This document shows, one piece after another, positions 1 to 8,600 of a stretch of DNA of 64,000 nucleotides; position 1 is the stretch's first letter, and each line of letters opens with the position of its first letter. A model generated the notes under the pieces. It worked only from the letters and a program-made list of their open reading frames with translations. It did not search any database and was not told the DNA's origin. This DNA is from an uncultured Lachnospiraceae bacterium (GTDB taxonomy: Bacteria; Bacillota; Clostridia; Lachnospirales; Lachnospiraceae). A program made the position numbers and the translations under genes. The stretch spans positions 22,498 to 86,497 of the forward strand of contig CAKRGM010000008.1 in assembly GCA_934330725.1 (NCBI GenBank), in the 5' to 3' direction.

Positions 1-625
1 TCGCCAGCTTTGTTGCCCTTAATACATGGAAATTATTTGTAACTACAACAGTTTTCGCAGATTTGTCATCTATAAATCTGACACTGCATACCATATTCTG
101 TAATGTACTTTCTGACTTGTCTTCTTTTATAATTCTCTTACTGCTTATACCGTGTTCAACAAGATACTGCTTCATGGCAAGTGCCTCGGTGATATCTTCT
201 CCTCTGCCCTGCCCTCCTGATACAATTATTATAATATCACTATTATCCCTGCAGTATTTTAATGCCCTGTCAAGCCGCTTTACAAGTGAGCCTGTAAGCT
301 TAAGACCTCTTATCTGGCATCCAGGTATTATCATATATCTGCATCCGGATTGTTCCGGAAGTCTCATGGCTTTTATTATAAACAGCTCTATCGTTGCTAA
401 TATTATAATACTGATTATAAACATTATCCTGAAAAATGCAATAACAGCAGGTAATATTGTAATTAGTTTAGCATATAAAAGCACATCAATCAAACAAAGT
501 ATACTAAAACCAATTCCTGAGATTTTCCAGAATACAAGAAATGTTGATTTTTTTCCGGCATAATTTGCACAATCAATGTAATACTTAATACAGAATATTG
601 CCAGAATAAGCCAAATAATAACCAT
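1..625 (-). CDS. YdcF-like (DUF218, ElyC/SanA/YdcF family) membrane protein, 3' end outside window
   Basis: The reading frame starts at an ATG at 625 after AAGGAG and runs off the left edge, so the C-terminus is missing. The first ~100 residues hold about three hydrophobic segments (starting MVIIWLILAIFCIKYY). A soluble domain follows with YMIIPGCQIRG, then VSGGQGRGEDITEA, then YLVEHGISSKRIIKED with SEST, and TNNFHVLRA. These are the ordered motifs of the DUF218 fold (PGxx, SGGxG/E.A, E..S..T..N, T..H..RA). Family members are membrane proteins linked to envelope metabolism, but their chemistry is poorly defined. It follows carB on the same strand, separated by a hairpin that probably ends the carAB transcript. 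Family assignment is fairly sure; substrate unknown. Confidence 0.8.
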   Translation of the reverse strand, partial: MVIIWLILAIFCIKYYIDCANYAGKKSTFLVFWKISGIGFSILCLIDVLLYAKLITILPAVIAFFRIMFIISIIILATIELFIIKAMRLPEQSGCRYMIIPGCQIRGLKLTGSLVKRLDRALKYCRDNSDIIIIVSGGQGRGEDITEALAMKQYLVEHGISSKRIIKEDKSESTLQNMVCSVRFIDDKSAKTVVVTNNFHVLRATKLA

Positions 626-644
626 TTAACGCTCCTTAAATTTA

Positions 645-696
645 AAACCGCCATTAAGGTATTCTTATTTTAAACTTAATTCCTTAATGGCGGTTT
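645..696 (-). terminator. Hairpin downstream of carB
   Basis: A perfect 15-bp inverted repeat (arms 645-659 and 682-696, AAACCGCCATTAAGG type) with a 22-nt loop lies between carB and the YdcF-like gene. The tail on the minus strand is TAAATTTA, so the U-tract is weak. It is probably a terminator or partial terminator. The Shine-Dalgarno site of the next gene follows at once. Confidence 0.6.
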
Positions 697-720
697 CTAT
701 GACTTTATCTTATTTTTGTT

Positions 721-3700
721 TTACTTTTCTGATCTTGAATCAATTTTTGCAATATCTACAATACTCAATTCTTTATTATTAAATGCATGCTCAAGGCTTG
801 AGATAAGTGCATGAGCTGTATCAAGACTTGTAAGGCAGTGTACGCCTGTTTCAATTGCATATCTTCTTATAAGGAATCCGTCCTTTGCTCTTTCGATACC
901 ATTTTCAGGTGTATCTATTACAAGATCAATCTTATGTGAAAGTATTAAATCAAGAAGTGTCGGAGCTTCCTGTCCAATCTTATTTACCTGTATTGCATTT
1001 ACACCATTCTCTTTTAATACCTTTGCTGTTCCTCTTGATGCATAAATCTTATATCCTAATGCTTCAAATCTCTGGGCAATATCAACACCATCCTGCTTAT
1101 CAGCATCACAGAGTGTCATAATGATCTGCTTATGTTTTGGAAGATTAATTCCTGCACCGATAAATGCTTTATAAAGTGCTTCATCAAAGCTCTTTGATAT
1201 ACCAAGGCACTCACCTGTTGACTTCATTTCAGGTCCAAGGCTTATATCTGCGCCCCTGATCTTTTCAAATGAGAATACAGGCATCTTGATTGCATAATAA
1301 TCAGACTTCTTCTGAAGGCCAGGCTTATATCCTAAATCTGTAATCTTGGCTCCTGTAATTACCTTTGTTGCAAGACTTACAATCGGAATACCTGTAACCT
1401 TACTGATATATGGAACTGTACGGCTTGAACGAGGGTTAACTTCAATTACATAAACCTGATCATTATAAACGATAAACTGAATATTGATAAGACCCTTTAC
1501 ATGCAGTGATCTTGCAAGTTTTTCAGTATAATCAACAATCATATCTGTAATTCTTTCAGATATTGACTTTGCAGGATATACTGAAATACTATCTCCTGAA
1601 TGAATACCTGCTCTTTCAATATGTTCCATGATACCCGGTATAAGAATATTCTCACCATCACATACAGCATCAACTTCTATTTCTTTACCCATAAGATACT
1701 TATCAACAAGGATTGGATGATCCTGCTTGATTCTGTTAATAATGTTCATGAATTCTATAACATCTTCATCAGATACGGCAATCTGCATTCCCTGTCCACC
1801 AAGTACGTATGAAGGTCTTACAAGTACCGGATATCCAAGTCTGTTTGCAACTTTTAATGCTTCATCTACTGTAAATACTGTGTCACCCTTTGCTCTTGGG
1901 ATTTCACACTTTTCAAGTATTTCATCAAATAATTCCCTGTCTTCTGCAGCATCTACATCTTCGGCGCTTGTTCCAAGAATTGGAACACCCATCTTCATTA
2001 ACGCTTCAGTAAGCTTGATTGCTGTCTGACCACCGAACTGAACTACAGCTCCATCCGGTTTTTCAATATCAACAACATTCTGAACATCCTCTGCTGTAAG
2101 TGGCTCAAAATACAGCTTATCAGCAATATCAAAGTCAGTTGATACTGTTTCAGGGTTATTATTGATTATGATTGTTTCATAACCTGCCTTTTTAAATGAC
2201 CATGTACAGTGAACTGAACAAAAGTCAAATTCAATACCCTGACCGATTCTTATAGGGCCTGAACCTAATACAAGAACCTTCTTTTTGCCACTTGTTTCTA
2301 TTGCTTCGTTTTCGCTGCCAAATACTGAATAGTAATAAGGAGTTGTTGCCTCAAACTCTGCCGCACATGTATCAACCATCTTAAATGCAGCATGGATACC
2401 ATATTCGTCTCTTAATTCCTTAATCTGCTTCTCTGTCTTTCCTGTAAGCTGTCCGATAACATTATCGGGGAACTCGATTCTCTTGGCTTCCTCTAATAAT
2501 TCCTTTGTAAGAGGCTTATTCTTTAATGAATTCTCCATCTCAACGATAATCTGTAACTTATCTATAAACCAGCGGTCAATCTTTGTTATTTCATGAAGCT
2601 TTGCAGGAGCAATATGTCTTCTTAATGCTTCTGCTATCTTCCAGATTCTTCTGTCATCCACAATTGCAAGCTCTTCTAAAAGTTCATCATCTGTAAGAGC
2701 TGTAAAGTCATATGACATAAGGCTGTCAACATGCTGTTCAAGTGAACGTATTGCTTTCATAAGACCACCTTCAAAGTTATTTGCAATACTCATAACTTCA
2801 CCAGTTGCCTTCATCTGTGTAGTAAGTGTTCTCTTTGCAGAAATAAATTTATCAAATGGGAGTCTTGGAATCTTAACAACACAGTAATCAAGAGCAGGTT
2901 CAAAACTTGCATATGTCTTACCTGTAATTGCGTTCTTGATTTCATCAAGTGTATATCCAAGTGCGATCTTTGCTGCAACCTTAGCTATAGGATAACCTGT
3001 AGCCTTTGATGCAAGAGCTGATGAACGGCTTACTCGAGGGTTAACCTCTATTACACAGTATTCAAAGCTGTCAGGATTTAATGCATACTGTACATTACAT
3101 CCACCTGTAATACCAAGTTCATCAATAATATTAAGTGCAGATGTTCTTAACATCTGATATTCCTTATCAGAAAGTGTCTGTGATGGAGCAACTACAATAC
3201 TGTCTCCTGTATGAACACCAACCGGATCAATATTTTCCATATTACAAACTGTAATACAGTTACCATTGCTGTCACGCATTACTTCATATTCGATTTCTTT
3301 CCAACCGGCAATGCAACGCTCAACTAAAACTTCACCAACACGGCTTAAACGAAGTCCATTTTCAAGAATTTCCCTTAATTCCTGTACATTATGTGCAATA
3401 CCGCCGCCGCTTCCGCCTAATGTATAAGCAGGACGAAGTACAACCGGATAACCTATCTTTCTTGCAAATTCTTCACCAGCTTCAATATCTGTTACTACAA
3501 GTGATGCTGCACAAGGTTCACCGATTTTTTCCATTGTTTCCTTGAACATAAGTCTGTCTTCGGCTTTTTTAATAGTAAGTGATGTAGTACCAATAAGCTT
3601 TACATTATGCTCTTCAAGGAATCCTGTTTCTGCTATTTCCATTGCCAGGTTAAGTCCTGCCTGTCCACCAAGTGTTGGAAGGATACTGTCCGGCTTTTCC

Positions 3701-3939
3701 TTTAAAATCACCTGCTTTAAAGCCTCAACTGTAAGAGGTTCAATATAAACCTGATCTGCAATATCCTTATCTGTCATGATTGTAGCAGGATTTGAATTAA
3801 TAAGAACTACTTCAATGCCTTCCTCTTTAAGTGACCTGCAGGCCTGAGTACCTGCATAATCGAACTCTGCTGCCTGTCCAATAACAATTGGACCTGAACC
3901 GATAACTAAAACCTTCTTAATATTTGCATTCTTTGGCAT
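721..3939 (-). CDS. carB: Carbamoyl-phosphate synthase large subunit
   Basis: This 1072-residue protein has the standard length for the synthetase subunit. It uses ammonia from CarA, bicarbonate and two ATP to make carbamoyl phosphate for arginine and pyrimidine synthesis. The two homologous ATP-grasp halves are visible: VLVIGSGPIVIGQAAEFDY opens the first half and VLVLGSGPIRIGQGIEFDF the second (near residue 555). Each half has a glycine-rich loop (YTLGGSGGG and YVLGGQGM) and an EVNPR motif. The C-terminal MGS-like allosteric domain runs from about residue 930 to the end. The gene starts 4 nt after carA stops, and its ribosome site GGAGG lies inside the last codons of carA, so the two are co-transcribed and probably translationally coupled. 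Confidence 0.97.
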   Translation of the reverse strand: MPKNANIKKVLVIGSGPIVIGQAAEFDYAGTQACRSLKEEGIEVVLINSNPATIMTDKDIADQVYIEPLTVEALKQVILKEKPDSILPTLGGQAGLNLAMEIAETGFLEEHNVKLIGTTSLTIKKAEDRLMFKETMEKIGEPCAASLVVTDIEAGEEFARKIGYPVVLRPAYTLGGSGGGIAHNVQELREILENGLRLSRVGEVLVERCIAGWKEIEYEVMRDSNGNCITVCNMENIDPVGVHTGDSIVVAPSQTLSDKEYQMLRTSALNIIDELGITGGCNVQYALNPDSFEYCVIEVNPRVSRSSALASKATGYPIAKVAAKIALGYTLDEIKNAITGKTYASFEPALDYCVVKIPRLPFDKFISAKRTLTTQMKATGEVMSIANNFEGGLMKAIRSLEQHVDSLMSYDFTALTDDELLEELAIVDDRRIWKIAEALRRHIAPAKLHEITKIDRWFIDKLQIIVEMENSLKNKPLTKELLEEAKRIEFPDNVIGQLTGKTEKQIKELRDEYGIHAAFKMVDTCAAEFEATTPYYYSVFGSENEAIETSGKKKVLVLGSGPIRIGQGIEFDFCSVHCTWSFKKAGYETIIINNNPETVSTDFDIADKLYFEPLTAEDVQNVVDIEKPDGAVVQFGGQTAIKLTEALMKMGVPILGTSAEDVDAAEDRELFDEILEKCEIPRAKGDTVFTVDEALKVANRLGYPVLVRPSYVLGGQGMQIAVSDEDVIEFMNIINRIKQDHPILVDKYLMGKEIEVDAVCDGENILIPGIMEHIERAGIHSGDSISVYPAKSISERITDMIVDYTEKLARSLHVKGLINIQFIVYNDQVYVIEVNPRSSRTVPYISKVTGIPIVSLATKVITGAKITDLGYKPGLQKKSDYYAIKMPVFSFEKIRGADISLGPEMKSTGECLGISKSFDEALYKAFIGAGINLPKHKQIIMTLCDADKQDGVDIAQRFEALGYKIYASRGTAKVLKENGVNAIQVNKIGQEAPTLLDLILSHKIDLVIDTPENGIERAKDGFLIRRYAIETGVHCLTSLDTAHALISSLEHAFNNKELSIVDIAKIDSRSEK

Positions 3940-3943
3940 CTTA

Positions 3944-5017
3944 CTAGTCCTCCTTCTTCATCATTTCAATAAATCTGTCAAAAAGATACGCTGTATCCTG
4001 TGGACCTGCACATGCTTCCGGATGGAACTGTACAGTAAATATATCTTTACCTATATATTCAAGACCTTCATTTGTCTTATCGTTAACATTTTCAAATGCC
4101 GGCTTTACTACCTTTGGATCAAGTGTTGTTTCATCAACAACATATCCATGATTCTGTGTTGAAATATAAACTCTTCCTGTCTTTAAATCCTTTACCGGAT
4201 GATTTGCACCTCTATGACCATATTTAAGTTTATGTGTATCAGCGCCTGTTGCAAGTGCCATTAACTGATGACCTAAGCATATTGCAAATATTGGCACATC
4301 ACTTTCATATAATTTTTTAATCTCGGCAATTTCATCTGTACATTCCTTTGGATCTCCAGGACCATTTGATAACATAATGCCATCAGGATTTGCTTCAAGA
4401 ATTTCTTCTGCTTTTGTTCCTGCAGGATAAATTGTAACTTCGCATCCCCTCTTATTTAATGACTTTGCAATATTGGCCTTTGCTCCCAAATCTAATAGTG
4501 CAACCTTAAATCCATCACCTGGAATTACAGACTTTTCAGCACATGTAACTTTCTTTACAACACCTGTAACTTTATATTCTTTAATCTTAGGAAGAACCTC
4601 ATCAAGATTATAATTACTGTTTGTTGTAATCATTCCGTTCATTGTTCCCTTCTCACGTAATATCTTTGTAAGGGCTCTTGTATCTATTCCACAGATACCC
4701 GGAATATCATTATCAACGAGGAATTTTTGAATTGTATCTTCACAACGGAAGTTGCTTGGCATTCTCGAAAGTTCTCTTACAATAAATCCATCTGGCCATG
4801 CTTTCCTTGATTCCATATCTTTGTAGCAGATACCATAGTTTCCTATCAGAGGATATGTCATTGTAACCGCCTGTCCTGCATAGGATGGATCTGTCAACAC
4901 CTCCAAATATCCTGTCATTGAAGTATTGAAAACAATTTCGCTAATCACTTCGCGTTCAGCGCCAATACTTGTTCCGCTAAACACTGTTCCATCTTCAAGA
5001 ATTAAAAATGCCTTCAT
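3944..5017 (-). CDS. carA: Carbamoyl-phosphate synthase small (glutaminase) subunit
   Basis: A 357-residue protein that hydrolyses glutamine and passes ammonia to CarB. The N-terminal CPSase small-chain domain begins MKAFLILEDGTVFSG. The C-terminal class I glutamine amidotransferase shows the nucleophile in FAICLGHQLMALATG and the catalytic His-Glu in FHPEACAGP. The frame is open back to a GTG at 5026, but the ATG at 5017 fits the family start and has AGGTGG 5 nt upstream, so I chose 5017. First gene of the carAB operon, with its own promoter at 5180-5208. Confidence 0.95.
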   Translation of the reverse strand: MKAFLILEDGTVFSGTSIGAEREVISEIVFNTSMTGYLEVLTDPSYAGQAVTMTYPLIGNYGICYKDMESRKAWPDGFIVRELSRMPSNFRCEDTIQKFLVDNDIPGICGIDTRALTKILREKGTMNGMITTNSNYNLDEVLPKIKEYKVTGVVKKVTCAEKSVIPGDGFKVALLDLGAKANIAKSLNKRGCEVTIYPAGTKAEEILEANPDGIMLSNGPGDPKECTDEIAEIKKLYESDVPIFAICLGHQLMALATGADTHKLKYGHRGANHPVKDLKTGRVYISTQNHGYVVDETTLDPKVVKPAFENVNDKTNEGLEYIGKDIFTVQFHPEACAGPQDTAYLFDRFIEMMKKED

Positions 5018-5135
5018 GAATGCCACCTAATTTCCTTTCGTAATTACTTTATTAAAATTCATTGAGAAATGCTTTCAAATCTTTTGCATATCTGCATTAC
5101 AGACATACCAAAATCTTATTTAACGAGATTTGCGC

Positions 5136-5161
5136 AAAAAAAAAGACACAATTATGCCTTT
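5136..5161 (-). promoter_or_regulatory. Possible attenuator hairpin in carAB leader
   Basis: About 12 nt after the predicted start of transcription, arms AAAGGCA (5155-5161) and TGTCTTT (5142-5148) can pair with one G-U pair around a 6-nt loop. They run into nine consecutive U residues (5136-5144). The stem is short and I see no PyrR binding site, so a regulatory role is only a suggestion. Confidence 0.3.
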
Positions 5162-5179
5162 CTTTCTCAAATTTAATAA

Positions 5180-5208
5180 ATTTTATCATACATATCATAT
5201 TATTTCAA
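5180..5208 (-). promoter_or_regulatory. Sigma-A-type promoter for carAB
   Basis: On the minus strand TTGAAA (5203-5208) and TAAAAT (5180-5185) are separated by exactly 17 nt. The site gives a leader of about 155 nt to the carA ATG. The rest of the 310-nt intergenic stretch holds the possible attenuator (5136-5161) and an upstream dyad (5218-5280). Confidence 0.55.
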
Positions 5209-5217
5209 GTCCATGTT

Positions 5218-5280
5218 AGGGCAAACTATAACTTATTTTTGTTAAATTATTTAATATATATTGCAAATTATAGTCTGCCC
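5218..5280. repeat. Inverted repeat upstream of the carAB promoter
   Basis: GGGCAAACTATAA (5219-5231) and its near-perfect complement TTATAGTCTGCCC (5268-5280) form a 13-bp dyad with one mismatch around a ~36-nt AT-rich loop. There is no U-run on either strand, so it is not a plain terminator for the upstream operon. It ends about 10 nt before the carA -35 box. Confidence 0.45.
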
Positions 5281-5328
5281 GCCATTTACTTTATGTTTTT
5301 CCGCATTGTTAACTGTGTGAAATCTTTG

Positions 5329-6843
5329 TTAGTTTGTATTTATATGTGATGAACCCGAGTTTACATCTGTCCGCTCTGTTTTACCATTTATTTCCATCTG
5401 TCCGACATATTCCCATGTATTACCATTATCTGCCGACTGATACTTTGCTGCTGTCTTTCCATTATTATATATTCCATTATCAGTCTGCTTAAGATACACT
5501 GTGAGCTTGCCATCACTATCCTTTTCGGGTACAGTGGCTACCTTATAAACATCATTCCACTGAAGTTTCTCACCATTGGTTCCGCCTGAAACACCTGTAC
5601 TGTTTGAGTTGGCAGCCGAACTGTCAAGTTCCTGTGGCTGGAATACAACTTTTGAAAAGGTCATGCCGCCATCCTTTGTCATATAAAGATTACTATCCAT
5701 TCCATCGGCATATTTGTAACAGATAAATCCTGTTTTTTCATCAACAAAATTCACTTCATCAATATCATCTTTTAAAGGTCCGGCCCCAACTGATGTCCAG
5801 TTTTCGCCACCATCAGATGTAAGATATATCTTTGACCCTTCCTGATTATCATCAGATGGATATCCGGCAACAATAACTCCTGAATTCCCAAAAAAGTTAA
5901 CATAAAAATAATAAACGTCATATATCTGGCCAATCTCACATGTAACCCAGTTTGCGCCTTTATCATTGGAATATATTAAAGTCACCGGCGTATTCTTATC
6001 ATTGTGTGTATTTCCACCATACAGAAATGCAGTTTTTGCATTATCTATCATAAAGCTGCCATCTATCAGCTTTGTCTTTTCATCATTCTTAAAAATCAGG
6101 TTATCAATGTCAACCGGTACTGTCACATACTTTTCTCCACCATCGAATGTGACCATCAGATTATGGTTCTTTATCTGATATCCGGTGAGTTCACTTGAAC
6201 TTGATTTAGTCTCACTCTCAGTCTGTGAATTACTGCTGTCCTGTGAGCTGCTGTCCGTAATACCATATTCCGAAGAGCTCTGTATTTTTGCCGGATAAAT
6301 GGTAGCTGTATTATCTGAATGAACATCGAGTTTAAATGTAACAACCCACTCAAAAACCATTCTGTTTCCACTGCTCACACCATTCCAGGACGAAAAGTAT
6401 TCCGTTGATTTATCCCGTAGCTTTGCAGAAAATTTTATATATGCCGTATGATCATTTTCGCTAAGAACATTTATCTGCTCTATTTTAACATTTTTAAGTG
6501 CTTTGGATGACTGCACATAAAGCGGGGTAAACTGCCCGGTGAACCTGTCTATCCACTTATCTGCCATAACATCTGTCGATACTGCAAATTCGTTCTGCTG
6601 TGCTGATGTCTCTGAATCATCCTGCTGCGTTGATTCGCTTTCTGCAGCTTCACGTGTGCCATCGTCAATAACGTTGCCATTCCCATCAAGTGTTATATTA
6701 AATGTGTACTGTGATTTAAGCTTAAGACTATTTGCCTTTTCTTTTTCTTTATTAAAATGCCACAAAAATAAGACTAAAAGAACGAGACAAATAGTAAGAG
6801 CTACTCTTGTAATTATTCTCCCTTTAGTCTTATCATTCTGCAT
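5329..6843 (-). CDS. Membrane-anchored Asp-box (BNR) beta-propeller-like protein, unknown function
   Basis: 504 residues. One N-terminal membrane segment (about residues 11-30, RVALTICLVLLVLFLWHF) is followed by an acidic Ser/Glu/Gln linker and a large extracellular part. Asp-box motifs S/T-x-D-x-G-x-x-W/F occur at about 291-299 (YSNDKGANW), 342-350 (TSDGGENW), 389-396 (TKDGGMTF) and 470-477 (SADNGNTW). A weaker one lies near 230. Spaced Asp-boxes are typical of sialidase-like and photosystem-stability-factor-like beta-propellers, but no sialidase catalytic residues are evident. It is the third gene of an operon with an ABC ATPase and a membrane protein (18 nt after the latter), so it may be an accessory surface protein. 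Not an assigned function. Confidence 0.75.
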   Translation of the reverse strand: MQNDKTKGRIITRVALTICLVLLVLFLWHFNKEKEKANSLKLKSQYTFNITLDGNGNVIDDGTREAAESESTQQDDSETSAQQNEFAVSTDVMADKWIDRFTGQFTPLYVQSSKALKNVKIEQINVLSENDHTAYIKFSAKLRDKSTEYFSSWNGVSSGNRMVFEWVVTFKLDVHSDNTATIYPAKIQSSSEYGITDSSSQDSSNSQTESETKSSSSELTGYQIKNHNLMVTFDGGEKYVTVPVDIDNLIFKNDEKTKLIDGSFMIDNAKTAFLYGGNTHNDKNTPVTLIYSNDKGANWVTCEIGQIYDVYYFYVNFFGNSGVIVAGYPSDDNQEGSKIYLTSDGGENWTSVGAGPLKDDIDEVNFVDEKTGFICYKYADGMDSNLYMTKDGGMTFSKVVFQPQELDSSAANSNSTGVSGGTNGEKLQWNDVYKVATVPEKDSDGKLTVYLKQTDNGIYNNGKTAAKYQSADNGNTWEYVGQMEINGKTERTDVNSGSSHINTN

Positions 6844-6861
6844 GTAAACGCTCTCCCTATT

Positions 6862-7680
6862 TTACTTTTCGTGTTTTATGTGTATTGCAACACGTACCAT
6901 TTTTCTGTAATTTTTATAATCCCACAGAAAATACATTGCAAGACCGCCTATAATAAGCATGAAAACAACAAATACCGGATGAACTATAAACATCCATCCA
7001 TATGATAGTTTTCCATTTAATATAGGTACAAGATATGCAAGAAGTATCGCAATAGCCATTACTGCCCCGTTAAATGCACTTCTGTTTCCGTAAAATCCTT
7101 CAATATGGTCAAAACTTATAATGTCAAGCACCTCACCAACGGGTCTTGCACATACTGTTACTATTGTCAGCAGCAGGCTATGTACAAACGGTACTCCGTA
7201 TATTGTAAGAATTATTGTATAACATATAAAATCTGTTATCATCTTTATTATAAGCCTGTTTAAGAAATTCAGCTGCGGACTTACCATGCACACCCTTATC
7301 ATAAGATAATCCCTGTCTCCAAGCGATAAAATAAGATTGTTTGCCAGACTTCCACATACTGTTGACAAAATAAAGAACATATATATGATTGTAAGTTCAC
7401 CGTGTGACTTTATCATAGGAAAATATTTTCCAATAATGCAATATGGAAAATATATAAAAATCGCAAAATAAACTGTTTTTTTTGCAAATTCATAAATATA
7501 GAGGAATATCTGATATATAACCCCGACAACAGTTCTTATTCTTGACTGCTGCTTATCAAAAATATCCTTGCTTATATGACTTCCAATAAACGGAAGTGTC
7601 ATTAAAGCCCTCAGGCATTTGTTCGCACCCTCATGAAAACTAAGGGTCTTTTCAGCAAATAATCTTTTATAATATTTCAT
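6862..7680 (-). CDS. Multi-pass membrane protein, partner of degenerate ABC ATPase
   Basis: 272 residues with about six hydrophobic segments after a cytoplasmic N-terminus of ~60 residues. I do not recognise a specific family; layout and context fit an ABC-2-like permease. The frame opens at a TTG (7686), but the ATG at 7680 has AGGAGA 8 nt upstream and is the better start. It overlaps the 3' end of the ATPase gene by 14 nt, which points to translational coupling and a shared complex. The Asp-box gene follows directly. Confidence 0.7.
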   Translation of the reverse strand: MKYYKRLFAEKTLSFHEGANKCLRALMTLPFIGSHISKDIFDKQQSRIRTVVGVIYQIFLYIYEFAKKTVYFAIFIYFPYCIIGKYFPMIKSHGELTIIYMFFILSTVCGSLANNLILSLGDRDYLMIRVCMVSPQLNFLNRLIIKMITDFICYTIILTIYGVPFVHSLLLTIVTVCARPVGEVLDIISFDHIEGFYGNRSAFNGAVMAIAILLAYLVPILNGKLSYGWMFIVHPVFVVFMLIIGGLAMYFLWDYKNYRKMVRVAIHIKHEK

Positions 7681-8341
7681 TATCAATCTCTCCTAAAATA
7701 TCAAGCACTGCCTTTCTTACTTCCGGTACTCCAAGAGTTTCTTTTGTAATAAGATTCAGTTCTCCATCGTTTAATACGATAATATCCTGCGATATTTTTT
7801 GTGCCACCTTTAAAAGTCCGGTAGATACAAGTATTGTATAATCACTTTTCACAGAATTTAATATTGAAATATATTCATCAATATACTCATTACTACAATA
7901 ATCAAGCGGTTCATCAATAAGAACCACTTCTGGCTTTTGTACAAACATTGTTGCAAGCTGAAGTTTTTTCTTATCCTCAAAACTATAATCACATATCATT
8001 GTATCCTTTACTTCTTCACTGATATGTGCCTTATCAAGATAATCATCAGGGTGTCCCTTATCACCACATAATCCGCATAAAAATCTTATGAATTCATATC
8101 CTGTAATATACATTGGAAGTACACTCTGCTTTGCCGCAAAAAATATACCACCTCTTTTTTGTGTAACTATTTTACCTGCGTCAATTGACAAATCCCCGCA
8201 AATACATTCAAATAATGTCGTACGTCCTGCTCCCGGTCCTCCAAGTATAGGATATATCTGACCATTATTAAATGTGTATTCAACATCTTTTAAGATTTCG
8301 TGTTTATTAAATGATTTTTTAATATGATTTAAATGTAACAT
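7667..8341 (-). CDS. ABC transporter ATP-binding protein with degenerate catalytic motifs
   Basis: 224 residues with an ABC ATPase fold, but key residues are changed. The Walker A loop reads GGPGAGRTT, with Arg where the nucleotide-binding Lys should be. The signature region reads YSFEDKKKLQLA in place of LSGGxxxR. The H-loop region reads VSTGL with no His. Walker B VVLIDEP is intact with its Glu. The protein is also slightly short, with no C-terminal extension. It may bind ATP weakly or act as a regulatory subunit. The start has AGGAG 9 nt upstream. First gene of a three-gene operon with the membrane protein at 6862-7680 and the Asp-box protein. Confidence 0.8.
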   Translation of the reverse strand: MLHLNHIKKSFNKHEILKDVEYTFNNGQIYPILGGPGAGRTTLFECICGDLSIDAGKIVTQKRGGIFFAAKQSVLPMYITGYEFIRFLCGLCGDKGHPDDYLDKAHISEEVKDTMICDYSFEDKKKLQLATMFVQKPEVVLIDEPLDYCSNEYIDEYISILNSVKSDYTILVSTGLLKVAQKISQDIIVLNDGELNLITKETLGVPEVRKAVLDILGEIDNEIL

Positions 8342-8489
8342 AAGTCAATTCTCCTTATATTTCACATAAAATATATTATATTACATATTAATAGCTTTTG
8401 TAAACATCCACTTAGGCCGTTTGTCCTCTGTTTACATACACCACTCAGGATTACTGTTTACCTGTCCCATTAAAAAAACGCATTTTTAG

Positions 8490-8600
8490 TGTGTTTCTCA
8501 TGCTACACAGCTATTTTTGCTTATTGCATTAACACATTTAAAGTGTTATAATTCATTAACTTATAAAGCGCAAACAGCGCAGGAATGGAGAATTATAATG
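8490..8600 (+). repeat. Dispersed 5' element, copy at PAP2-like gene
   Basis: TTAGTGTG, TCATGCT and ACACAGCTATTTTTGC are followed after ~60 nt by GCGCAGGAATGGAG just before the ATG. The same ordered words occur before yigZ (48684-48840), and parts of them before ktrA (21454) and the response regulator (27373). It spans most of the intergenic region and supplies the ribosome site. Confidence 0.5.

Noticed and set aside
63..563. Plus-strand reading frame of 166 codons
   Set aside because: It lies opposite the YdcF-like frame, which has ordered family motifs and a ribosome site; the plus frame has neither.
5218..5280. Terminator of the Asp-box operon
   Set aside because: Long loop and no U-tract on either strand; reported as a dyad of unknown role instead.
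8517..8597. Upstream in-frame start for the PAP2-like gene
   Set aside because: No ribosome site before 8517, and the extension runs through a dispersed 5' element. ATG 8598 has GGAG at proper spacing.
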